From Treponema sp. (GTDB lineage: Bacteria; Spirochaetota; Spirochaetia; Treponematales; Breznakiellaceae): a stretch of 5,242 nucleotides of DNA. Below, piece after piece: positions 1-5,242 of the stretch. The notes below the pieces were generated by a model. The model did not search any database. It was given only the letters and a program-made list of their open reading frames with translations, and had not been told where the DNA came from. Position numbers and translations under genes: made by a program. The stretch is taken from the NCBI GenBank assembly GCA_031276685.1, contig JAISMQ010000078.1, forward strand, positions 1 to 5,242. Reading direction: 5' to 3'. Within the stretch, counting starts at the first letter, position 1, and each line of letters begins with the position of its first letter.

Positions 1-1426
1 GCTCTATGGGCTGGTGGGTGGGGCCGTCTTCGCCGACGAAGATCGAATCGTGGGTAAACACGTAGATCACGGGCTGGTCCATGAGGGCGGAAAGCCGCAG
101 GGCGGGCCGCAGGTAATCGGAAAAGACCATGAAGGTGGCGCAGAAGGCCCGCTGGCCGCCGTGAAGCTGGATGCCGTTGGCAATGGCGGCCATGGCGAAT
201 TCCCGGATGCCGAAGTGGATATAGCGGCCCTTCCGGTCCTGGGGGGAGTAGGCGGCGGAAAAGCCCACGGCGTTGGGGCCTTTCAGGTCTGCGGAACCGC
301 CTACCAGGCCGGGGTACGCGGCGGCGGCGGCTTCCAGCGCCTTGTTGCCGGCGCTGCGGGTGGCGATTTTGTCCCCCGGCGCGAAGGAGGGCAGGGCGAT
401 CCCCTGCGCGGCCCCGCCGGAGTGGAGCTGGTCCCAGGCTTTACGCAGGCCGGGCTCCTCTTGTGACCAGGCGTCGAATTCCGCCTGCCAGGCTTCCCGG
501 GCCTTTTTCCACTCCGCCCGTTTCGCCTTAAAGAATTCCAGCGCTTCCGGCGCGGTGTAAAAATCGCCGGCCGGCCCGGCGGGGATGCCCAGGGCGGCGC
601 GGGCCGCGGCGATCTCCTCCGCGCCCAGGGGGGCGCCGTGGACCTCGGCGGTATTTTGCTTGGAGGGGGCCCCCTTCCCGATGGTCGATTCGAGGATGAT
701 CAGGCTGGGCTTGGCGGCTTCCCCCTTCGCCTGGGCGATAAGCCGGGCCAGGCCCTCGTAGTTGTACATGGATCCCCGCAGGACCTGCCAGCCGTAGGCC
801 CCGTAGCGCGCGGCTACGTCTTCGGTAAAGGCCAGGGAGGTGCTGCCGTCGATGGTGATACGGTTGGAATCGTAAAAAACGATGAGATTTCCCAGTTCCA
901 GGCGGCCCGCCAGGGAGCTGGCCTCCGCAGTGACCCCTTCCATAAGGCAGCCGTCCCCGGCAAGGGCGTAGGTGTAGTGGTCCACGACGCGGCGCTTGCC
1001 CGTGTTGAAGCGGGCGGCCAGCATGGTTTCCGCGATGGCGAAACCGACCGCCATCGAAAGGCCCTGCCCCAGGGGGCCGGACGTGGCTTCGACGCCCCGC
1101 GTCAGGCCGTACTCGGGGTGCCCCGCCGCACGGGAGCCAATCTGCCGGAAGTTTTTGATGTCGTCCAGGCCCATGTCCGCGTAGCCGGAAAGGTACAGCA
1201 GGGAATAGAGGAGCATGGAGCCGTGGCCTGCGGAAAGGATAAAGCGGTCCCGGTCCGGCCAGGAGGGATCCGCAGGGTCGTGGCGCAGGACTTCCCCGTA
1301 CAGCAGGGCCCCCAGTTCCGCAGCCCCCAGGGGCAGGCCGGGGTGTCCCGAATTGGCTTTTTGAATGGCGTCCATGCAGAGGGCGCGGACGCTCAGGGCG
1401 ATTTTTTCCAGGGCGATAGTATCCAT
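1..1426 (-). CDS. tkt: Transketolase, N-terminal 475 codons (3' end outside window)
   Basis: Transketolase is a cytosolic thiamine-diphosphate (ThDP) enzyme that moves two-carbon ketol units between sugar phosphates in the non-oxidative pentose phosphate pathway. The frame is open from ATG at 1426 to the left edge. Visible family landmarks are SGHPG (His28), SAGHGS (His68), AGHPE (His103), the ThDP/metal motif from GDG at 157-159 to Asn188, HGAPLG (His263), an Arg at 357 in the phosphate-binding position, GIREF with the catalytic Glu409 that activates ThDP, and GEDGPTHQP (465-473) with His471. These positions track the E. coli enzyme (about 663 residues) closely, so roughly 190 C-terminal residues are missing only because the window ends. 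The start is supported by an AAAGGAG site 6 nt upstream and an N-terminus of normal length. No frameshift or stop is seen. The identification is secure. Confidence 0.97.
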   Translation of the reverse strand, partial: MDTIALEKIALSVRALCMDAIQKANSGHPGLPLGAAELGALLYGEVLRHDPADPSWPDRDRFILSAGHGSMLLYSLLYLSGYADMGLDDIKNFRQIGSRAAGHPEYGLTRGVEATSGPLGQGLSMAVGFAIAETMLAARFNTGKRRVVDHYTYALAGDGCLMEGVTAEASSLAGRLELGNLIVFYDSNRITIDGSTSLAFTEDVAARYGAYGWQVLRGSMYNYEGLARLIAQAKGEAAKPSLIILESTIGKGAPSKQNTAEVHGAPLGAEEIAAARAALGIPAGPAGDFYTAPEALEFFKAKRAEWKKAREAWQAEFDAWSQEEPGLRKAWDQLHSGGAAQGIALPSFAPGDKIATRSAGNKALEAAAAAYPGLVGGSADLKGPNAVGFSAAYSPQDRKGRYIHFGIREFAMAAIANGIQLHGGQRAFCATFMVFSDYLRPALRLSALMDQPVIYVFTHDSIFVGEDGPTHQPIE

Positions 1427-1432
1427 GTCAGA

Positions 1433-1439
1433 CTCCTTT
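1433..1439 (-). promoter_or_regulatory. Ribosome binding site of transketolase
   Basis: AAAGGAG on the minus strand lies 6 nt before the ATG at 1426. This near-consensus Shine-Dalgarno fixes the start and suggests efficient translation. Confidence 0.85.
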
Positions 1440-1570
1440 GTGAGTGATCGGGGCGTTCCCGCAGCCCGCCGAACGGGGGGGAAGCCCGGTTTTGAGCCGG
1501 TTTTACACCCGGCCCGTTTGAAACAGCCTTAGCATACAGGGTTTTTTCCAAAAATTGAAGTTTTGGGGAG

Positions 1571-1593
1571 GCGGCCCCCGCGCGGCGGGCCGC
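1571..1593 (-). terminator. Possible weak terminator hairpin after the EIIA gene
   Basis: GCGGCCC and GGGCCGC form a perfect 7-bp GC stem with a 9-nt loop, starting 18 nt past the EIIA stop codon. No T-run follows directly; the first run of five Ts is about 15 nt further and is part of the next small stem. It may therefore stabilise or attenuate the transcript rather than terminate it cleanly. Confidence 0.35.
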
Positions 1594-1611
1594 TTGTGAC
1601 GCTGTGGCGCC

Positions 1612-2118
1612 TCATTTCCAGCCCCGCTCTATGTCCCGGATGGCGCCGATGATCCGGTCCCGGGGCGCCTGCTCCTGGAGCAGGGAGAGGAAGCCTTCTT
1701 CCCGGCAGAGGAAGTTGATCTTTAACAGGGCGCGGAGGTGGAATTTCGCGGAGGCGGACGCGATAAGCAGCGCCGTGTGGATCGGCTTGCCGTCCAGGGC
1801 CTTCCAGTCGACCGGGACGGCGGGGAAGCCGATGCTGACGCATTGCCGCCCGGCCTCCGTTATCAGCGGGTTCCGGGGGTGGGGCAGGGCTATGCCCCGG
1901 CCTATCCCCGTGGGCATAAGGGCCTCCCGCTCCAGCACCGCCCGGAGGAATTCGGCGTTAAAGCCGCCGGAAGCGCCCGATTCCGCGTCGTTAAGGCAGG
2001 GGGTCCGCCGGATAAGCTCCGCGATGCAGCTTTCCACCGTGGTTCCCGGAAGTTTGTAAAATACCCCTCCCCGTTCGACAAGGGTTGAAAGGGGGATATC
2101 GTCATGCGGGCCGGTCAT
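1612..2118 (-). CDS. Orphan PTS EIIA-domain protein (PtsN/fructose type)
   Basis: This 168-residue protein matches the PTS EIIA type-2 fold (PF00359) that receives a phosphoryl group from HPr or NPr. The core motif TGIGRGIALPHPR at about 70-82 places the phosphorylated histidine at His80. Downstream, a DGKP stretch near residue 129 and a helical region rich in Leu and Arg are typical of the family's second half. The first 25 residues (an LVERGGVFYKLPG-like segment) resemble remembered treponemal EIIA proteins. There is no EIIB, EIIC, HPr or EI gene in the window, so a regulatory role like that of PtsN is more likely than sugar uptake; this is inference. The ATG at 2118 overlaps the stop of the upstream gene in TAATG and is preceded by GGGGAG, implying translational coupling. 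The family call is firm, the specific role unknown. I do not assign ptsN because orthology cannot be shown. Confidence 0.88.
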   Translation of the reverse strand: MTGPHDDIPLSTLVERGGVFYKLPGTTVESCIAELIRRTPCLNDAESGASGGFNAEFLRAVLEREALMPTGIGRGIALPHPRNPLITEAGRQCVSIGFPAVPVDWKALDGKPIHTALLIASASAKFHLRALLKINFLCREEGFLSLLQEQAPRDRIIGAIRDIERGWK

Positions 2119-4160
2119 TAGCTCCCCGTGTTGCCGTTCCGGATACCATCGCTCCGGACGCCTCCGTGTACTGAAAAGATCGACCCCAGGGCCTGGTTAC
2201 AGTCTTCAAGGTCGAAAAAATCCGGCTTAAAGCCCGGCCCCAGTTCCTCCAGGGCGGCCTGTTTTTCCTTGTCCGCCCCCCGTTCCAGCGCGGAAACGAT
2301 TTTACGGAAGCGCAGGGGCCCCTCCACCTGTTCCGGGGGCGCGGCGCCGGCCCCGGCCACGCAGCGCAGGGTTTCGTCCTCCCCGCCGTCGTAGCGGGGC
2401 AGGATGATTATCTTAACCGTCCAGTTGTTCCCGTATTCGTAAAACAGCTCGGTAAGGCCCCCCTCGCACAGGTCGGCTATTTTGTGCCTGTTTTCCAGGA
2501 CGCCGGCGCTGGTTATGCCCCGTATGGCCTTGTCGGCGCTGAAGCGGCAGTTAAGGCGGCCCGTCCAGTTGAAGACGCTGCGGATTATCATCTGGAGGTC
2601 CGCAAGTTGGAAGGTTTCCGGAATGGTGATCCGCCGCCAGGCCGCAGTACCCCCGATGCTCAGTTGGACCATGCGCCAGGGGTTTATGTTGTCTTTTTCG
2701 GGATTCACCAGCGAAAGGTTGTTCCGGCGGAACGTGCTGATGGCGTCCTCAATAAGTTCTTTGATATCGTCGTAGGTGTCGATCATGCTGTCCAGGGACG
2801 AATCCATGGCCTCCAGCTCGTCCGGGGGCGGGCTTTCGTCGGTGTCCAGGTCTTCCAGCACCGCCGCAGCGTGGTTCTGTATCTGGGAAAGCACGATATA
2901 GGTGTGCGTGGGCAGGACGGAGGGGTCTATGCGGCTTTTTTTAAGCCGGGTGTACAGGGCGATTACCGCCGTGTGAAGCTCCCCCACCCGCTGCCGGATG
3001 GGGCCCATGGCCTGGTCCGCGAAAAACGTGTAGAACTGCCGGAATTCCTCGTAGGTTTCGGCAATGTAGGAGAGCAGGTATTTCCGCTCGTCATCGTCAA
3101 GCAGGACAACCGGGGGCACGATCCGTTCCAGAATCGCCGAGCTGTCCTCCTCCCTGCGGAACAGGGCGTCGCGGATGTACGACTGGATAACGTATTCGGA
3201 CACGGGGATCTGGCGGCGGAGCAGGATATTTTCTACCGCGGTCTGGTCCGGGGGCAGTTGGGCGCCCGCGATGTGGTTTATGTCGGGGATCTCCTTGCCG
3301 GCGTACCAAAAGCGGGTCTCGATGCCGTAGGGGACGGTTTCTATGCGGTCCGTTTCCTCGTAGAGAAAATTTTCCATGGAGCAGGCAGGAATGTCCCGCA
3401 TCCGCTTGCCGCCGTACCAGTAGGCGTAGGCCAGTTGCTCTTCCGTGGAGGATCCGGGGCCCAGAAACTCAAAGGCGTCCTCGAAACCGCCTTCCGCCGC
3501 CTCGATCCACGCATAAATATCGGCCTGGGTCCATGCGTCTTTTTCCACTTTTGTCAGTTCGAAGACGCCCGTTTTCCAGTCCTTGGTGCGGACCACCAGG
3601 TGGTCGCCGGGGACGAAGGACACCTCGCGGTAGATGTTCCGCATGTCCAGCGTTTTGACGGTGACTTCCGGGGGGTCTTCGTAGAGGGAGTCGTTAAACG
3701 CGGCCTCGTTTTCCGGGTTGTCCCGGGCCACGTACTGGGGGGCGTATTCTTCGCCAAACAGGAAGTAATAGGGGTAAAATTCCTCCGGCGGGCCTTCCGT
3801 CGTGGTGGTCGGGACGGGCCGCCCCTGCCAAAAAAAACGGTACTCCTGGGGAAACAGGGACGGGTTGGCGAAGGGGATGCAGCGGTGGCCGGGGATAAGG
3901 ATGCCGTTGAGAAGCTCCATTTTGCTGGGGGTTATGACAAAGGGCACCGATTCAAAACAGCCCCGCCGGGACACCCAGCGGCGGTTGTCCAACTGGAACG
4001 CGAGTTTGCGGGAGCCAAGCAGCGATGACAGTTCCAGGCGCAAACGCCCGGTTTGCTTGGGCTCCATCATTCTGATAAACGAGACGACATCATCCAGGGT
4101 AAAAGGTTCGGCAATGCTGTCGAGAAAATCGTAAAACGCGTCTTCTTGGGTGCCTGTCAT
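2118..4160 (-). CDS. 680-aa protein with C-terminal pRiA4b ORF-3 (MM3350-like) domain
   Basis: The last third (about residues 495-660) fits the plasmid pRiA4b ORF-3 family (PF07929). AWRRITIPETFQLADLQMII (507-526) is the family's opening strand-helix, FNWTG follows at 530-534, then the YEYGNNW segment (574-580), RCVAGAGAAPPE (599-610) and a GPGFKPDFFDLEDCN segment (641-655). The biochemical role of this domain is not established. Residues 1-490 were not recognised. Residues 16-65 (FTLDDVVSFI through a basic DNRRWVSRR stretch) could be a winged-helix-like fold. Residues 100-300 are rich in aromatic and acidic residues, and 340-480 look mainly helical with an acidic, proline-containing linker at 437-450. 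There is no signal peptide or membrane segment, so it is probably cytosolic. The ATG at 4160 has no clear Shine-Dalgarno. The gene overlaps the EIIA gene by 1 bp downstream and follows the GntR regulator by 67 bp. Long proteins of this kind occur in treponemes as far as I recall. Confidence 0.85.
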   Translation of the reverse strand: MTGTQEDAFYDFLDSIAEPFTLDDVVSFIRMMEPKQTGRLRLELSSLLGSRKLAFQLDNRRWVSRRGCFESVPFVITPSKMELLNGILIPGHRCIPFANPSLFPQEYRFFWQGRPVPTTTTEGPPEEFYPYYFLFGEEYAPQYVARDNPENEAAFNDSLYEDPPEVTVKTLDMRNIYREVSFVPGDHLVVRTKDWKTGVFELTKVEKDAWTQADIYAWIEAAEGGFEDAFEFLGPGSSTEEQLAYAYWYGGKRMRDIPACSMENFLYEETDRIETVPYGIETRFWYAGKEIPDINHIAGAQLPPDQTAVENILLRRQIPVSEYVIQSYIRDALFRREEDSSAILERIVPPVVLLDDDERKYLLSYIAETYEEFRQFYTFFADQAMGPIRQRVGELHTAVIALYTRLKKSRIDPSVLPTHTYIVLSQIQNHAAAVLEDLDTDESPPPDELEAMDSSLDSMIDTYDDIKELIEDAISTFRRNNLSLVNPEKDNINPWRMVQLSIGGTAAWRRITIPETFQLADLQMIIRSVFNWTGRLNCRFSADKAIRGITSAGVLENRHKIADLCEGGLTELFYEYGNNWTVKIIILPRYDGGEDETLRCVAGAGAAPPEQVEGPLRFRKIVSALERGADKEKQAALEELGPGFKPDFFDLEDCNQALGSIFSVHGGVRSDGIRNGNTGS
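2122..2127 (-). promoter_or_regulatory. Ribosome binding site and TAATG coupling junction of EIIA gene
   Basis: GGGGAG lies inside the last codons of the upstream gene, 3 nt before an ATG that shares its A with that gene's TAA stop (2118-2120). The arrangement supports the chosen start and termination-reinitiation coupling of the two proteins. Confidence 0.7.
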
Positions 4161-4192
4161 TTATCATTAACTATAAGGCGAACAGGGGAGAA

Positions 4193-4198
4193 AGTATA
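4193..4198 (-). promoter_or_regulatory. Possible -10 element upstream of the 680-aa gene
   Basis: TATACT on the minus strand matches the sigma70 -10 consensus at five of six bases and lies 32 nt before the ATG at 4160. No convincing -35 hexamer is present at 16-18 bp spacing, so the promoter is tentative and cotranscription from the GntR gene is equally possible. Confidence 0.25.
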
Positions 4199-4226
4199 CA
4201 GCGCAAGCAAAAAAACATGGGGAAGT

Positions 4227-4964
4227 TCAAACCCCGCCGCGCCGCCCTCCCCCGTTCCGCAGGCGGGCGAACCAGTTTGGAAAGCTCCGCTTAAAAACCC
4301 GGTCCAGGCGGCCCGGGTCTTTGGCGCGCAGTGCCTCCAGAATTTCGCGGTGGTCCCGCGCCGCGCAGGCGATGCTCAGCGGGGCCAGGCGGTCCTGGAG
4401 GACATCGAAGAGAAGTTTGAGGGAAACCTCCCCAATTTTGATAACGTAGGGGTTATGGGTACAGTGGAGGACGCTGCGGTGGAAGTCCATTTCGTCCTGG
4501 GCCGTGGTGGAGGCGCCGGGCGGCTGCCCCTCCGCCTTGGCTTCCTGGCCCAGCACCACCGCCTCCACCTTTTCAAGATCTTCCGGCGCGGCCGCCCTCA
4601 TGGCAAGGTGGGTGTAGGCGGTTTCAAACATCTCCCGGAACTGGACCAGGTGTTCCGCAGTCCGGGGCAGCAGCATCAACTGGATTTCAAAGGCGTTCGC
4701 CGCCCCCTCGTGGCAGGCGTCGCAGATAAACGTGCCCTCCCCCTGGCGGGATTCCACCGCGCCCATGCTTTCCAGCATTTTAACGGCCTCCCGGACCGAG
4801 GAGATCCCCACCCCCAGCTTGCCCGCAAGATCGCTGGCGCCGGGAAGCCTGTCCCCGGGGACCAGTTCGCCCCGCATGATGGATTCTTTGATCTGGACCA
4901 GCACCAGGTCGGTTACTTTTTCCTTTTTCCGAATGGAGGTAAAGTTCATCCGCGGCTGCGGCAT
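4227..4964 (-). CDS. GntR-family transcriptional regulator, FCD (FadR) subfamily
   Basis: This 245-residue DNA-binding regulator has an N-terminal winged helix at about 14-80. It shows the GntR signature: a helix ending in RGELVPGDRLPG (31-42), the recognition region LAGKLGVGISSVREAVKMLE (46-65), and the wing RQGEGTFI (73-80). The rest is an all-helical FCD effector domain (about 100-235) with FHRSVLHCTHNP (161-172) and DHREILEAL (204-212). In metal-binding FCD proteins the ligands are an Asp four residues before the first His and three histidines. Here His162 and His205 are present, but the Asp position is Glu158 and the third His position, 22 residues after His205, is Ser227. Metal binding may therefore be lost or altered. 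The start at 4964 has AAGGGAG 8 nt upstream; Met6 has no such site. Its target and effector are unknown; the genes downstream on the same strand, or the gene itself, are the obvious candidates. Confidence 0.93.
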   Translation of the reverse strand: MPQPRMNFTSIRKKEKVTDLVLVQIKESIMRGELVPGDRLPGASDLAGKLGVGISSVREAVKMLESMGAVESRQGEGTFICDACHEGAANAFEIQLMLLPRTAEHLVQFREMFETAYTHLAMRAAAPEDLEKVEAVVLGQEAKAEGQPPGASTTAQDEMDFHRSVLHCTHNPYVIKIGEVSLKLLFDVLQDRLAPLSIACAARDHREILEALRAKDPGRLDRVFKRSFPNWFARLRNGGGRRGGV

Positions 4965-4972
4965 AGCGGGGT

Positions 4973-4979
4973 CTCCCTT
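4973..4979 (-). promoter_or_regulatory. Ribosome binding site of the GntR regulator
   Basis: AAGGGAG lies 8 nt before the ATG at 4964 and decides that start over the in-frame Met6 codon, which has no Shine-Dalgarno. Confidence 0.75.
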
Positions 4980-4997
4980 GGCAAGCAGAAAGTCTCA

Positions 4998-5005
4998 AGA
5001 TATCT
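4998..5005. promoter_or_regulatory. Small palindrome downstream of the candidate promoter (possible operator)
   Basis: AGATATCT is a perfect 8-bp palindrome, flanked by TC and GA if one unpaired A is allowed. It sits just after the predicted start site, where an autoregulatory operator could lie. It does not match the TTGTnnnACAA or TGGTnnnACCA patterns of well-studied FCD regulators, so the assignment is weak. Confidence 0.2.
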
Positions 5006-5016
5006 GATGTCCAACT

Positions 5017-5045
5017 ATCCTACCCCGGCACGGGGGGAAGATCAA
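5017..5045 (-). promoter_or_regulatory. Candidate sigma70 promoter of the GntR regulator
   Basis: On the minus strand TTGATC (5040-5045, four of six to the -35 consensus) is followed after exactly 17 bp by TAGGAT (5017-5022, four of six to the -10 consensus). The predicted transcript would start near 5010, about 45 nt before the regulator's ATG. The spacing is ideal, but the hexamers are only moderate in a GC-rich sequence. Confidence 0.4.
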
Positions 5046-5072
5046 CGGGCAGAGCCGGCGGGGCCAGCGCAC

Positions 5073-5091
5073 ATACCTGGGAATAAGGTAT
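5073..5091. repeat. Short inverted repeat after the nuclease remnant
   Basis: ATACCT and AGGTAT form a perfect 6-bp stem with a 7-nt loop, 12 nt past the proposed TAA at 5104-5106. There is no T-run on the minus-strand side, so a terminator role is doubtful. The rest of 5023-5103 shows no gene. Confidence 0.3.
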
Positions 5092-5103
5092 AAAACGGCC
5101 CCC

Positions 5104-5242
5104 TTACCACACCCGCGCCGTAAAGCTGTCCGGTTTACCTCCACCGCCATCACGTAGTCCCCGTTCTCCAGCAGTATGTCCACCTGCGCTACTACCCGGC
5201 TGTTTTCCCAGTACTTTTCCGGGCCCCCGTGTTCGAAGCTGT
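5104..5242 (-). pseudogene. Remnant of a PD-(D/E)XK nuclease-like gene, broken after the catalytic core
   Basis: Reading in from the right edge, the frame gives a YWENSRVVAQ stretch and then VDILLENGDYVMAVEV. The Asp, a spacer of about 12 residues and Glu-X-Lys form the layout of PD-(D/E)XK nuclease-like domains, as seen in uncharacterised DUF3782-type proteins common in termite-gut treponemes (from memory). Here the expected Lys is Asn (codon 5133-5135), and the frame then runs on as arginine-rich, unrelated sequence to a stop at 4995-4997. If one base is missing at the AAA codon, the other frame reads K-PDSFTARVW followed by TAA at 5104-5106, which resembles a family C-terminus. The roughly 80 residues that should separate these parts are absent. 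The simplest reading is an internal deletion plus frame loss. The N-terminus lies outside the window. An unrelated intact gene ending at 4995 is less likely. Confidence 0.5.

Larger units (their letters stand above)
1427..1611 (-). other. Intergenic leader between EIIA gene and transketolase
   Basis: This 185-bp gap has no convincing gene. On the minus strand, just after the EIIA stop, comes a GC-rich hairpin (1571-1593), then an A/T-rich stem CCAAAA/TTTTGG (1548-1566). A weak -10-like TATGCT lies at 1531-1536 with no good -35. Next comes a small stem GCCGG/CCGGC (1496-1513), an 11-bp-spaced direct repeat of AAAACCGG (1486-1493 and 1497-1504), and a CCCG/CGGG stem (1465-1477). It could be the 5' leader of transketolase with its own promoter, or simply readthrough spacer. 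No known riboswitch class was recognised. Confidence 0.5.

Noticed and set aside
638..1447. A 269-codon plus-strand open frame
   Set aside because: It is antisense to transketolase, whose motifs are unmistakable in the minus frame.
1496..1513. GCCGG/CCGGC hairpin as a terminator
   Set aside because: The stem is only 5 bp and no T-run follows on either strand at a suitable distance.
2484..4028. A 514-codon open frame on the plus strand
   Set aside because: It lies wholly antisense to the 680-residue gene, has no recognisable domain, and is explained by high GC. The minus frame has a clear PF07929 match.
4091..4168. A 25-codon minus-strand reading frame from the ATG at 4168 overlapping the start of the 680-residue gene
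   Set aside because: It has no ribosome binding site and no recognisable product. It was kept only as a possible competing start.
4053..5093. A 346-codon plus-strand open frame
   Set aside because: It is antisense to the GntR regulator and both flanking gaps. Its composition is the Gly/Val/Arg-rich pattern of a shadow frame.
1..5242. CRISPR array, tRNA, rRNA, insertion sequence or attachment site
   Set aside because: No regularly spaced repeats, RNA gene landmarks, transposase motifs or terminal inverted repeats were seen. The pRiA4b ORF-3 name refers to a plasmid origin of the family and is not evidence of a mobile element here.

Overview
The window carries an all-minus-strand block of bacterial genes from a GC-rich genome. 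The organism is probably a spirochaete close to the treponemes. That inference rests on remembered resemblance of the transketolase N-terminus, the orphan EIIA protein and the long pRiA4b-ORF3-type protein to treponemal proteins; no database search was possible, and no rRNA or marker gene is present.

In transcription order (right to left) the layout is as follows. (1) 5104-5242 holds the remains of a PD-(D/E)XK nuclease-like gene, cut short just after its catalytic core and apparently out of frame. (2) 4965-5103 is a regulatory gap with a plausible sigma70-type promoter and a small palindrome. (3) 4227-4964 is a GntR-family regulator with an FCD ligand-binding domain. (4) 2118-4160 is a 680-residue protein whose C-terminus is a pRiA4b ORF-3 (MM3350-like) domain and whose N-terminal 490 residues are unassigned. 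(5) 1612-2118 is an orphan PTS EIIA protein, joined to the previous gene by a TAATG stop/start overlap. (6) 1427-1611 is an intergenic leader with several small hairpins. (7) 1-1426 is the first 475 codons of transketolase; its C-terminus lies beyond the left edge.

The regulator, the 680-residue protein and the EIIA protein are co-oriented with small gaps (67 bp, then a 1-bp overlap) and may form one operon. The EIIA is phosphorylatable by sequence (His80) but has no EIIB or EIIC beside it, so it looks regulatory rather than transport-related. Its translational coupling to the pRiA4b-ORF3 protein is the least explained and most interesting feature here. Transketolase has its own strong ribosome binding site and is likely a separate or downstream unit for the pentose phosphate pathway. 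The large plus-strand open frames are antisense shadows of these genes and are not annotated.
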